The position numbers and the translations under genes were made by a program. Of a stretch of DNA of 64,000 bases, positions 25,846 to 33,896 are shown piece after piece; the stretch's first letter is position 1, and each line of letters begins with the position of its first letter. The notes under the pieces are model-generated. The model made no database searches and was not told where the DNA came from. It worked only from the letters and a program-made list of their open reading frames with translations. The stretch is from JACRCG01 sp964524835 (GTDB lineage Bacteria; Desulfobacterota; Desulfuromonadia; Geobacterales; Pseudopelobacteraceae), in contig CAZGEG010000008.1 of the NCBI GenBank assembly GCA_964524835.1, positions 62,001 through 126,000 of the forward strand. Direction: 5' to 3'.

Positions 25846-26421
25846 TTATACAAGTCCAGCGGCATAACTTTCCCCGGTATAACCGTCCACGACAACATCG
25901 AGGTGGCCGTCGTTAGGGCAAAACAGAAGACCATGTATCGGCACATCCTTCGGTATCAGCGGGTTATGTCTGATTATCTTGACTACCCGCTCCACGTTTT
26001 CCACGGGATGCGCAAAGATGCCCAGCCATTGTTTCAAATCCGGGATATGGATGTCGATGATATCGGGAGTTATGCCGCGGCTCACCATGTCCCGCTTGAC
26101 CAACTCGGCATCAATCTTAGCCATGCCGCAGTCCCTGTGGCCGATGACAAATACTTCATCTACTCCCAGCATGAATATCCCGGCCACCAGACTGCGGATA
26201 ACTGCCCCTGACATCGGATCGACAATAGTATTGCCGGCGTTCTTGATAACCTTGGCCTCGCCCCGCTTGAGTCCCATCGCCGGTTCAAGGAAATCGACCA
26301 GACGGGTATCCATGCAGGTGAATATGGCCAGCTGTTTCTGCGGCGACTTGGGAAGCGGAGGAAAGGCATTCGGCTTCACAAAATTCTTGTTGGCGGAAAT
26401 GATTGCTTCAAGTTGCGTCAT
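25846..26421 (-). CDS. Beta-class carbonic anhydrase
   Basis: A 191-residue enzyme interconverting CO2 and bicarbonate. Zinc ligands fit the beta class: CMDTR (Cys36, Asp38, Arg40) and HRDCG (His95, Cys98). It lies between iorB (one-base overlap) and paaK. IorAB releases CO2 on each turnover, so a carbonic anhydrase here may clear or recycle it. That role is inference; the enzyme assignment is from motifs. Confidence 0.88.
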   Translation of the reverse strand: MTQLEAIISANKNFVKPNAFPPLPKSPQKQLAIFTCMDTRLVDFLEPAMGLKRGEAKVIKNAGNTIVDPMSGAVIRSLVAGIFMLGVDEVFVIGHRDCGMAKIDAELVKRDMVSRGITPDIIDIHIPDLKQWLGIFAHPVENVERVVKIIRHNPLIPKDVPIHGLLFCPNDGHLDVVVDGYTGESYAAGLV

Positions 26422-26999
26422 CAGAGCGCCCTCCCCATCAGGAAGGCCCGTTGATTGACCTCCAGCGCCTTGGCCGGGACCATCTTTTTCAGTGCTTTCA
26501 TCCAGTACTCTTCGGAGATGCAGAGCCGTTTGGAGACCGCTCCCAGCAGTACCGTGTTGGCAGCCTTGACGTTACCGGCATCAGTGGCCATTTTCTGGCC
26601 GTCGACCAGCAGGAAATCGGCGAACTGCGCCTCGATGCGCTCCGCCAGACCAGCCGGATAAATCTCCTGCCCCATCAGCACCGAAGGCGGTGATATCTTC
26701 AGGTCGTTGGCGACAACTGTACCGCCCGGCTTGAGAAGAGGCAGGGCCCGGCAGGTCTCCATCAGTTCGAAGCCGAACAGGATGTCCCCCTCCCCCTCCG
26801 GAACAATCGGTGAAAACACCTCCGAGCCGTAACGGACATGGGACACAACGCTGCCTCCGCGTTGGGACATACCGTGAATCTCGCTTTTTTTGACATCGAA
26901 ACCGGCCAGCATCGCCGCTTCGGAAAGTATTTCGGAGGCCAGCAGAATACCCTGGCCGCCGACCCCTACCAGGAGGATGTTTTTGATCTGTTCGTTCAT
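26421..26999 (-). CDS. iorB: Indolepyruvate:ferredoxin oxidoreductase, beta (gamma-domain) subunit
   Basis: A 192-residue subunit of the oxygen-sensitive enzyme that converts arylpyruvates to arylacetyl-CoA, passing electrons to ferredoxin. GVGGQGILLASEILSEAA at residues 12-29 is the family signature, and SEIHGMSQRGGSVVSHVR follows at about 40-57. It overlaps iorA by four bases, so the two subunits are made together. Confidence 0.93.
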   Translation of the reverse strand: MNEQIKNILLVGVGGQGILLASEILSEAAMLAGFDVKKSEIHGMSQRGGSVVSHVRYGSEVFSPIVPEGEGDILFGFELMETCRALPLLKPGGTVVANDLKISPPSVLMGQEIYPAGLAERIEAQFADFLLVDGQKMATDAGNVKAANTVLLGAVSKRLCISEEYWMKALKKMVPAKALEVNQRAFLMGRAL

Positions 27000-28756
27000 T
27001 TCAGGCTCCCGATCGCATCAAATTTACACAACTGACGGCAGACATCACAGCCGGTGCAGAGCAGCGGGTCGATGCCGGCCTTCCCCTTCCTGCTCCCGTC
27101 ACCCGCCGGGCGCCATTCGATTGCCGGACAGCCGATCTTCAGGCAGGCGCGGCAGCCGGTGCATTTTTCCGCATCAACCGCGTAGACCGGCCCTTTCTGG
27201 AAGACGTCATCCCGCTTGATCAGCACGCACGGCTTGTTGGTGATGATCACCGATGGCTCGGGTCGCTCCATCTCTTCGGCAATTACCCGATTGGTTTCTT
27301 CAAGATCGAGCGGATTGATGACGCGGATATTCCGTACTCCCAGCGCCTTGCAGAGCAGCGGGATGTTTACGGCGTGTGACGGTTCGTCCATCAACGTAAA
27401 TCCCGAAGCCGGATTATCCTGCCGGCCGGTCATCGCGGTAATGCTGTTGTCGAGGATGATCAGGGTGGCCGGCGAGTTGTTATAAACCATGTCCATCAGG
27501 CCATTCACTCCGGTATGCAGGAAGGTCGAGTCGCCGATGACGGCAACAACCTTTTTCTTTTCCTCGGCGGAGACAACCTTGGCCACACCGGTCGCCATAC
27601 CGACTGATGCGCCCATGCAGACACAGGTGTCCATCGCCGAGAGCGGCGGCATGAAGCCGAGTGTGTAGCAGCCGATATCGCCGGTGACATAGGCTTTAAG
27701 CTGATTGAGCGCGTAGAAAACGCCGCGGTGTGGACAGCCGGGACACATGTTGGGCGGCCGGCCGGGCAGTTTGTCGGCCGGGATGCTGGCCGGCTGCGGC
27801 AGGCCGAAGGCACTCCGGAGCCTCCCGGGGGTCAGCTCGCCGCAGAGGGAGATGAATTCCTTGCCGGCAGCTTTAATCCCCATCGCCTTGACCTGATCTT
27901 CGATAAAGGGGTCAAGCTCCTCGATGACATAGAGTGTGTCGACTTTAGAAGCAAATTCCCGGATCAGATCATGCGGCAGCGGGTATACCATACCCAGTTT
28001 GAGGGTTGAAGCGTTCGGCAGGACTTCCCTGACATACTGGTAACAGATGCCGGCGGTTATGATGCCGATGGAAGGATCGCGGAACTCCGTGCGGTTGAGC
28101 GGCATAGTGGAAGCGGCTTTGGAAAGATCCTGCAGCTTCTGTTCGATCAGCGGGTGGCGAACGCGGGCATTGCCCGGGAGCATGACCAGTTTGGCCGGAT
28201 TCTTTTCGAGCTTCGGCAGCGGCAGGCCGGTAACCCGTTCCCCCAGTTCGACAACCGACTTGCCGTGGGAAATGCGGGTGCTGCTCCTGAGCATGACCGG
28301 CGCGTCATACTGCTCGGACAGTTCAAAAGCCAGCCGGGTAAACTCCTTGCACTCCCGCGAATCGGACGGCTCCAGCATCGGCACCTTGGCAAAGCGGGCA
28401 TAGTTGCGGCTGTCCTGCTCATTCTGGGATGAATGCATTTCCGGATCATCGGCGGCAACAAGTACGAGGCCGCCGCGCACTCCGGTATAGGCAAGGGTAA
28501 AGAGCGGGTCGGCCGCCACGTTGACGCCGACATGCTTCATCGTGCAGAGGGCCCGGCCGCCGCCGAATGAGGCTCCGATCGCGACTTCCAGTGCCACCTT
28601 TTCATTGGGGGCCCAGGAGGAGTCGATCTCTTTGTACCTGATTGTGTTTTCAAGAATTTCGGTGGAAGGCGTGCCGGGATAGGCGCTCGCAACGAGGCAG
28701 CCGGCTTCATAGGCACCGCGAGCAATAGCCTCGTTGCCGGAGAGAATTTCTTTCAT
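26996..28756 (-). CDS. iorA: Indolepyruvate:ferredoxin oxidoreductase, alpha subunit
   Basis: A 586-residue TPP and iron-sulfur enzyme. The N-terminal pyrimidine-binding domain (SGNEAIARGAYEAG) and the TPP diphosphate-binding region (GDIGCYTLG, then GDSTFLHTGVNGLMD) are present. The C-terminal two [4Fe-4S] ferredoxin-type motifs are CTGCRACLKIGCP and CTGCDVCRQLCKF. It oxidises 2-oxo acids from aromatic amino acids in anaerobes. It is the first gene of the minus-strand run and is divergent from nadB sequence across a 220-bp gap. Confidence 0.94.
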   Translation of the reverse strand: MKEILSGNEAIARGAYEAGCLVASAYPGTPSTEILENTIRYKEIDSSWAPNEKVALEVAIGASFGGGRALCTMKHVGVNVAADPLFTLAYTGVRGGLVLVAADDPEMHSSQNEQDSRNYARFAKVPMLEPSDSRECKEFTRLAFELSEQYDAPVMLRSSTRISHGKSVVELGERVTGLPLPKLEKNPAKLVMLPGNARVRHPLIEQKLQDLSKAASTMPLNRTEFRDPSIGIITAGICYQYVREVLPNASTLKLGMVYPLPHDLIREFASKVDTLYVIEELDPFIEDQVKAMGIKAAGKEFISLCGELTPGRLRSAFGLPQPASIPADKLPGRPPNMCPGCPHRGVFYALNQLKAYVTGDIGCYTLGFMPPLSAMDTCVCMGASVGMATGVAKVVSAEEKKKVVAVIGDSTFLHTGVNGLMDMVYNNSPATLIILDNSITAMTGRQDNPASGFTLMDEPSHAVNIPLLCKALGVRNIRVINPLDLEETNRVIAEEMERPEPSVIITNKPCVLIKRDDVFQKGPVYAVDAEKCTGCRACLKIGCPAIEWRPAGDGSRKGKAGIDPLLCTGCDVCRQLCKFDAIGSLK

Positions 28757-28906
28757 CAGTGCATCCTTTGTAGCGAACAGTGAGAGTAGAAATAACAGCG
28801 GCGGACTATACTAAAAATGCCGTGATAATGCAATTTGTTTGAGATATTCGGCCAAAAGTGCGCGTTATTTTGCTCGGATCAAAAATTGGTTACCACCCCT
28901 CTACGC

Positions 28907-28936
28907 TTGACAAAGTGCTCAGACGAGTTCAATAAT
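28907..28936 (+). promoter_or_regulatory. Sigma-70-like promoter of the truncated nadB copy
   Basis: TTGACA (28907-28912) and AATAAT (28931-28936), 18 bp apart, stand 41 bp before the ATG. The same two boxes, with the shared context CAATAATTCG, precede the intact copy at 37293-37321, while the surrounding bases differ. The rest of the 220-bp divergent gap (28757-28976) shows no other clear site. Confidence 0.65.
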
Positions 28937-28976
28937 TCGCCTTCTTGAATACCCACAATTTCCGGAAGGAATCACC

Positions 28977-29352
28977 ATGCGCATCGAAAGTGATTTTCTT
29001 GTTATCGGCAGCGGTATCGCCGGTCTTTCCTTTGCCCTCCAGGCAGCCGACCATGGCAGCGTCGCCATTGTTACCAAACGTGATATTTCAGAATCGGCGA
29101 CCAAGTATGCCCAGGGGGGCATCGCCTCCGTTTATTCCGACGAGGACTCATTCGATGCCCATATCGAGGATACTCTGGTTGCGGGGGCCGGCATCTGCCA
29201 TGAAGATGTCGTCAGGATGGTGGTGGAGGAAGGTCCGCAGACCATTCGCAATCTGATCGAGTGGGGGGTGAAATTCACCACCAGCGGCGAATCCTATGAT
29301 CTGACCCGCGAGGGGGGGCACAGCGCCCGCCGTATCCTGCACGCCGAGGACA
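28977..29352 (+). repeat. Direct repeat, left copy (nadB 5' end)
   Basis: 376 bp identical to 37365-37740 except for one base (T against C in the codon of the GLS motif). Similarity falls off sharply at both sides: upstream only the promoter boxes are shared, and downstream the two copies are unrelated. Confidence 0.95.
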
Positions 29353-29378
29353 AGGGGGCACATAGGGGACGTAGTTAA
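28977..29378 (+). pseudogene. Truncated 5' fragment of nadB (L-aspartate oxidase)
   Basis: The first 125 codons are those of the intact nadB at 37365, with one base change (silent, CTT/CTC). The frame then leaves nadB at 29353 and runs through 12 bases of linker into the left terminal repeat of the transposase element, ending in RGRS and a stop. Only the FAD-binding dinucleotide motif (GSGIAGLSFALQAA) and part of the N-terminal domain remain, so no aspartate oxidase activity is expected. The fragment still has promoter and ribosome-site sequences. It marks one end of the inserted island. Confidence 0.9.
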
Positions 29379-30416
29379 GTTTGTAAACTAGCCACAATAA
29401 CATGCAAATCCGGGTTCATCTTATATATCTCTTCGCCTCGCCGTGATGCCAAACAGACTCCGGCGCGGCTGATATTCAACATTCGCGCCACCGAAGCCCC
29501 ATTAAACCCCAGTTTGATGACGGCAATATAGCATAATGCTCCCCTGGCGTCGGAAAGCTCTTTGCGTTTGCCACCTTGCCGTAAGGATGCCGGTTCAATG
29601 GAAAATATGTGCGCGATGCACCGGATAATTTCATCCAGGGATACACCGCTTGGCTCTATTCCGGAAGCTTGCGTCTCCTGTTGCAGTTGTTCCACAAAAC
29701 TCCCGCTGCCGAGAATTCTTTCATCGTATGTTTCATACGCTTCTGATCCGGACAATTTAAGGGATCGCCGCAATCCGCCGCCAACCAATTCATCCCTTTT
29801 CCCCTGACGAATTCCGTCCATAACAAATGCTCGGTACTTTTTACGCGCGCTTCCCTTTCTTACGTCGAACATCTGGAGCACCTCTTCCACGTTCTGTCCC
29901 GCACATGCTCCCTTTCCCATAATAACGGCATGCCCCGACCATTGATACGAATCAAGGACGTCAAGCGATTCAGCCAGGCCAATCCTCAAGGGATTGAGAT
30001 GAATATAGCGGACCAGCTCAAGAAGATAAGAATCTTCCTCACAAACAATAGATTTGTAGCGATTCTGGAAGAGATGACCGCTACGATGATGGCGCAGGTT
30101 GAAGACGACTGCATAGCCTGTCAGCAGGCGACGCATGAACACAGAAAGCTTGGTCGATTGGGGTCGCAGGAGTAAGTGGAAATGGTTGGACATTAGCGCC
30201 CAGGCAAGACAATCGGTTCCGGTAGAGATGAGGAGTTTCGACAAGCGTTCAAGAAATAGCGCTTTGTCATCGTCATCGAGAAAGATGTCTCGCTTTTCGA
30301 TGCCGCGAACCATCACATGCTGGAGAAGACCTGGAATATCGATACGGGCTGTTCTTGGCATAGCAGGGACAATAGCACGGGGACGTAGTCAAATCAACTA
30401 ACTTAACTACGTCCCC
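29365..30416 (-). mobile_element. REP-associated tyrosine transposase (RAYT) element
   Basis: A 1052-bp element bounded by a 17-bp perfect inverted repeat (GGGGACGTAGTTAAGTT at 29365-29381, its complement at 30400-30416). At the right end a second inverted copy makes a hairpin: GGGGACGTAGT at 30379-30389 with ACTACGTCCCC at 30406-30416. Such fold-back ends are the recognition sites of Y1/HUH RAYT transposases. A single transposase gene fills the element. Confidence 0.88.
29375..30361 (-). CDS. REP-associated tyrosine transposase (Y1/HUH family)
   Basis: A 328-residue transposase. The N-terminal Y1_Tnp domain (about 1-150) has LLQHVMVRGIEKRDIF, the metal-binding HUH motif as NHFHLLL, and a YKSIVCEEDSYLLELVRYIHLNPLR stretch holding the expected tyrosine region. 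The C-terminal part (about 230-320) looks like a helix-turn-helix related to the DnaA/Trp-repressor fold (NGASVARMLNISRAGVC). These enzymes nick single-stranded REP hairpins like those at the ends of this element. The gene is full length with no visible frameshift, so it may be active. Confidence 0.9.
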   Translation of the reverse strand: MPRTARIDIPGLLQHVMVRGIEKRDIFLDDDDKALFLERLSKLLISTGTDCLAWALMSNHFHLLLRPQSTKLSVFMRRLLTGYAVVFNLRHHRSGHLFQNRYKSIVCEEDSYLLELVRYIHLNPLRIGLAESLDVLDSYQWSGHAVIMGKGACAGQNVEEVLQMFDVRKGSARKKYRAFVMDGIRQGKRDELVGGGLRRSLKLSGSEAYETYDERILGSGSFVEQLQQETQASGIEPSGVSLDEIIRCIAHIFSIEPASLRQGGKRKELSDARGALCYIAVIKLGFNGASVARMLNISRAGVCLASRRGEEIYKMNPDLHVIVASLQT

Positions 30417-31191
30417 TTAGCCTTACCCCCCTTGGTAAGTTGAAGTTTACCCCCGCCCTGAACAGGTCACATTGTCTTAGATTGGAGCGATGCATAACAT
30501 ATTTACTCACGGTAGCAAGCACCCCCAACCCATACCGAACGCTCGGCCAAAAGCTGATGGAAGAGGCCTCAGGGAAATATTTTGTGGGACAACTGATCTC
30601 GCCGATGCGGAAACCGAAGGCAACCGCCTGTACGAGCATCTCATTATCAAATACAAAATTGTCGGAGTTAGTTTGCAGCGGCAATGTTTCAAGCACCCTG
30701 CGGCTGAAAGCGCGGTAACCGGTATGATATTCCGAGAGCTTGACACCCAGTACCATGTTTTCAAAAGCGGTCAGAAAACGGTTGGCAACATATTTGTAAC
30801 GGGGCATTCCGCCCTGCAGCGCACCGCCCCCCAGAATGCGTGAGCCCAGAACAATATCATAATGCCCGGAGGTGATCATGCATGCCATGGCGGTCACAAG
30901 TCGCGGAGAATACTGATAATCAGGATGAACCATGACAACAATGTCGGCCCCCAGTTCCAGCGCGGTCCGATAACAGGTTTTCTGGTTGGCGCCATAGCCG
31001 CCGTTGACCGGATGGATGATCGTCCTGATGCCAAGCTCTTCCGCAACCCCGGCCGTGTTGTCGCTGGAAGCATCATCGACCAGTACTACCTCGTCAACAT
31101 ATTCGTGCGGAAGCTCTGCATACGTTTGACGCAGCGTTTTTTCGGCATTGTATGCCGGCATGACCACGATAAGTTTGTTGCCCAGTATCAT
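30403..31191 (-). CDS. Family 2 glycosyltransferase, 3' end replaced by transposon sequence
   Basis: A 262-residue GT2 enzyme, probably a polyprenyl-phosphate-sugar or dolichol-phosphate-mannose-synthase-like transferase. VVMPAYNAEKTL at the N-terminus, VDEVVLVDDASSDNT (nucleotide-sugar site) and VVMVHPDYQY (a DXD-like position) are seen. The last codons (RGRS-stop) lie inside the terminal inverted repeat of the RAYT element, so the native C-terminus has probably been lost or extended. No C-terminal membrane anchor is seen. It is followed in the same direction by the transposase and preceded by a membrane TPR protein that may belong to the same glycosylation pathway. Confidence 0.82.
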   Translation of the reverse strand: MILGNKLIVVMPAYNAEKTLRQTYAELPHEYVDEVVLVDDASSDNTAGVAEELGIRTIIHPVNGGYGANQKTCYRTALELGADIVVMVHPDYQYSPRLVTAMACMITSGHYDIVLGSRILGGGALQGGMPRYKYVANRFLTAFENMVLGVKLSEYHTGYRAFSRRVLETLPLQTNSDNFVFDNEMLVQAVAFGFRIGEISCPTKYFPEASSISFWPSVRYGLGVLATVSKYVMHRSNLRQCDLFRAGVNFNLPRGVRLRGRS

Positions 31192-31297
31192 TATGTTCTC
31201 GCTTGATTCACATTTTGAATTTTAAGATATGTAATTTACACATATACAGCTACCAGTCTCGTTGCCACTAACCAAGACTCCGAGATTTCCCTCGTGT

Positions 31298-33097
31298 TTA
31301 TTGCTTCCTTTTTAGATCAAGAGCAAGTCCCAGTTTAATTTTCGCCATCATGTGATTTGGATTTATCTTAAGTACCTCCTGGTACTCATATATCGCTGCA
31401 TTAAAGTCTCCTTTGCTGGCTAGAGCAATCCCCAGGTTGATACGCGCTTCCAAGTAATTCGGGTTTATCCTGAGAGTCTCTTGGTACTCATGTATCGCTG
31501 CATTAAAGTCTCCTTTGCTGGCAAGAGCAACCCCTAGGTTGTTATGCGCTTCCATGTAGTTCGGATTTATCCTAAGTGCTTTCTGGTACGCATGGATCGC
31601 TGCATCCAAGTCACCTTTGCTGGCAAGAGCAATTCCCAGGTTGTTATGCGCTTCAAAGTATTTCGGGTTTATCCTAAGAGTCTCTTGGTACTCATGTATC
31701 GCTGCATCCAAGTCCCCTTTGCTGGCAAGAGCAGTTCCCAAGCTGAAATGTATCGTAGAGCTTCTTGTTGCAACTTGAATTGAATGCCGGAAGAGGGAAA
31801 TGTTGTCCTGCCAGTAGACAAGTTGTTGCCATGTAAGAACGGCTAATGCGATTATTACTGCAGCAGCTAGCAATGAAAGAAGATACTGACGAAAAGACAG
31901 GTCTTTGACAAGATTCGGTACGCCCCATGCGATCATGATAAAAAGTCCTATCACTGGAATATATGAGTAGCGATCTGCCATAGACTGACTTCCTACTTGG
32001 ATGATACCGATAACGGGTAATAGCGTAACGAGAAACCAGAACCATCCAACCATAAGATAAGGATTTCTAAGCCTGAGCCGAATAGCGGCCGCAGATATAA
32101 AAAGAAGAATGAGAAGCGAACCGATGGTCTGCCATAGCGGAATGGACAAAGGAAAAGGATACAAAAGGGCAAGATCGTGGGGCCAGAGTGTTTTACCGAT
32201 GTACTTCACATAAGCAATCAGAGCATTCTCAATGCGTGGCATTAATGGATGAACATCAAGACTGCTCATCGCCCTTCCATTATGCTGGGCATAGATGGTT
32301 ACAACACCTGAAAAGAGTGAACAAATAAAGAAGGGAATTTTCTCTTTTATTATGGATTTTGTCCTGCCTGAAAGTGTACAAAACCCGTGCTCCTGCTCCA
32401 AGTTCCGGAAGCGGTCGAGAGGCCAGTAATCCAAGAGGAGCATAACCATAGGAAGGGTCACAAGCATCGGTTTAGACATGAGCCCGAGCATAAAGGAAAA
32501 TAGAGTAAGAATGTACAGCGTTAGCTTCTGTTTTCTCACATAATTGACATACAATATAAGCGTCAAAAACCAGAAAAATGCACTTAAAACATTCTTTCGC
32601 TCTGCCACCCAAGCAACCGATTCCACATTAAATGGATGCAGGGCAAATAAAATAGCTACAAATGAACTTTGCCAAAGAGCACCGGTCAATCGCAATAAAA
32701 GAAAGAAGAGGAGAAGTGTGGAAACTACATGAATACCTACGTTGGTGAGATGGTGCCCCCTGGGGTTCAGGCTGTACATCTGGACATCCGCCATGTGCGA
32801 TAACCAAGTTACAGGGTGCCAGTTGCTTGCATCAACAGAAGTAAAGGCCCAGATAATATTTGCGCTATTTATACCTGTTGTCACATGTGGGTTTCCGGTA
32901 ACATAATCACAGTCGTCTAAAATTATAAACTCGTGATTCCCCACCTGCCAATATATGGCTAGCGTAATAACAATCAGCACCATGCTAATTAAAATTGTAG
33001 GGCGTATTCTGCTGACATTCCCAGAGATTTTTTTACGGACTTCGAAAATCGAGTTTTCCATTCTATCTTTCAAAGAATGTTTAACTGTTTTTTTCAT
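31298..33097 (-). CDS. Polytopic membrane protein with C-terminal TPR repeats (TMTC-like)
   Basis: A 599-residue protein. The N-terminal about 450 residues contain ten or so membrane helices with conserved acidic pairs after the first (FIILDDCDYVTGNP), WHPVTWLSHM, and LFALHPFNVESVAWVAERKNVLS. This layout is that of GT-C-fold TMTC/O-mannosyltransferase-like proteins that take sugars from polyprenyl phosphate. The C-terminal about 145 residues hold four tandem 34-residue TPR units with nearly identical sequence (LGxALASKGDxxAAIxxYQ). Start ATG 33097 is preceded by CAGGAGAA. A GT2 gene lies just downstream in the same orientation, consistent with a surface or protein glycosylation set. Function is inferred from fold resemblance. 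Confidence 0.75.
   Translation of the reverse strand: MKKTVKHSLKDRMENSIFEVRKKISGNVSRIRPTILISMVLIVITLAIYWQVGNHEFIILDDCDYVTGNPHVTTGINSANIIWAFTSVDASNWHPVTWLSHMADVQMYSLNPRGHHLTNVGIHVVSTLLLFFLLLRLTGALWQSSFVAILFALHPFNVESVAWVAERKNVLSAFFWFLTLILYVNYVRKQKLTLYILTLFSFMLGLMSKPMLVTLPMVMLLLDYWPLDRFRNLEQEHGFCTLSGRTKSIIKEKIPFFICSLFSGVVTIYAQHNGRAMSSLDVHPLMPRIENALIAYVKYIGKTLWPHDLALLYPFPLSIPLWQTIGSLLILLFISAAAIRLRLRNPYLMVGWFWFLVTLLPVIGIIQVGSQSMADRYSYIPVIGLFIMIAWGVPNLVKDLSFRQYLLSLLAAAVIIALAVLTWQQLVYWQDNISLFRHSIQVATRSSTIHFSLGTALASKGDLDAAIHEYQETLRINPKYFEAHNNLGIALASKGDLDAAIHAYQKALRINPNYMEAHNNLGVALASKGDFNAAIHEYQETLRINPNYLEARINLGIALASKGDFNAAIYEYQEVLKINPNHMMAKIKLGLALDLKRKQ
31329..31750 (-). repeat. Tandem 102-bp repeats coding for TPR units
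   Basis: About four 102-bp units with very high DNA identity lie inside the 3' end of the TPR membrane-protein gene; TGGTACTCATGTATCGCTGC and GCTGGCAAGAGCAA recur at one-unit spacing. Such recent identity suggests unit number can change by slippage or recombination. Confidence 0.85.
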
Positions 33098-33896
33098 TAT
33101 TGTTCTCCTGGAAAATCAATCGCAATCAGGAAGCTATTATGATCATTCATTAGTTTCAGTAATACGACACTGAAAAGTAAATCGCTAAAGTATCACAATT
33201 AAGCGGTTACATTCTAGAAATTACTGAAAGATTCATCTTCGTAATGTCAATCGCCACTAAACTGCGTCAAGTTCATTTTCCAGTTTAGAGATCAATGTTT
33301 GGGTATTCCGGCGAAGCCGACTGCTGTTCCGGTGTGGTAATGGATGCATACGATTGCAGCTTACGGATCACTTCCATACAGCCGCCATCGGCATCCAACA
33401 CTTGGCTGAAGGAGGCCCAGAAGGTGATTCTTTGAAAGCAGCCTGCTCCGACTCATGGTGCCAGACACTTCCTTCTTCAGCAAGACACGAAGATGAATTT
33501 CTAAAAGACCTCACCGATTTGCTTGAATGACTTCAGTTGCAGCAAGGCCAGTTTTTTAGCGAGTTTCTGTTGAACGGCAAGGGTACCGACGCTGAATCTG
33601 CGTAGGAAACCTGGGAACAATGGCGTGAAATATGCGGTATTTATCATAAGGCACTAAACATGTTGATTACTTATCACTAATAAAATTAGTTATCTTGTCA
33701 CAATTTCACATGCTAATGGCCTTATACTAGCGCCATTCACCTAGGCCCCTATAGTTGATAATGTTTAATACCAGACCCCTACTGACCCCTGCCCCCACCG
33801 TATCCTGACCCGCATCTTACTACCTCAGCACTGATGGGGGTAGATGAAGCAGACCCGATGTGTCAAGTCTGCTTCATCTATCATAACCTCAATATA
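33098..33896. other. Gene-free stretch with degenerate reading frames
   Basis: No intact gene is seen in about 800 bp. On the plus strand between about 33340 and 33680, short open pieces interrupted by in-frame stops (for example EDEFLKDLTDLLE-stop, then LQLQQGQFFSEFLLN...) read like a decayed gene, but no family could be recognised. The rest is AT-rich. It ends in the hairpin annotated at 33841-33880. Confidence 0.35.
33841..33880 (-). terminator. 14-bp perfect hairpin after the beta-helix gene
   Basis: TAGATGAAGCAGAC (33841-33854) and GTCTGCTTCATCTA (33867-33880) pair perfectly around a 12-base loop, 16 bp beyond the stop of the minus-strand gene. No T-run follows on that strand (CCCCC instead), so it may stabilise the mRNA end or terminate weakly. 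Confidence 0.55.

Noticed and set aside
28977..29378. Functional small FAD-binding protein
   Set aside because: It is only the 5' part of nadB with a transposon-encoded tail, lacking the substrate and catalytic regions.
33340..33680. Decayed transposase or other pseudogene
   Set aside because: Short frames broken by stops are visible, but no family could be recognised, so it is reported only as a degenerate stretch.
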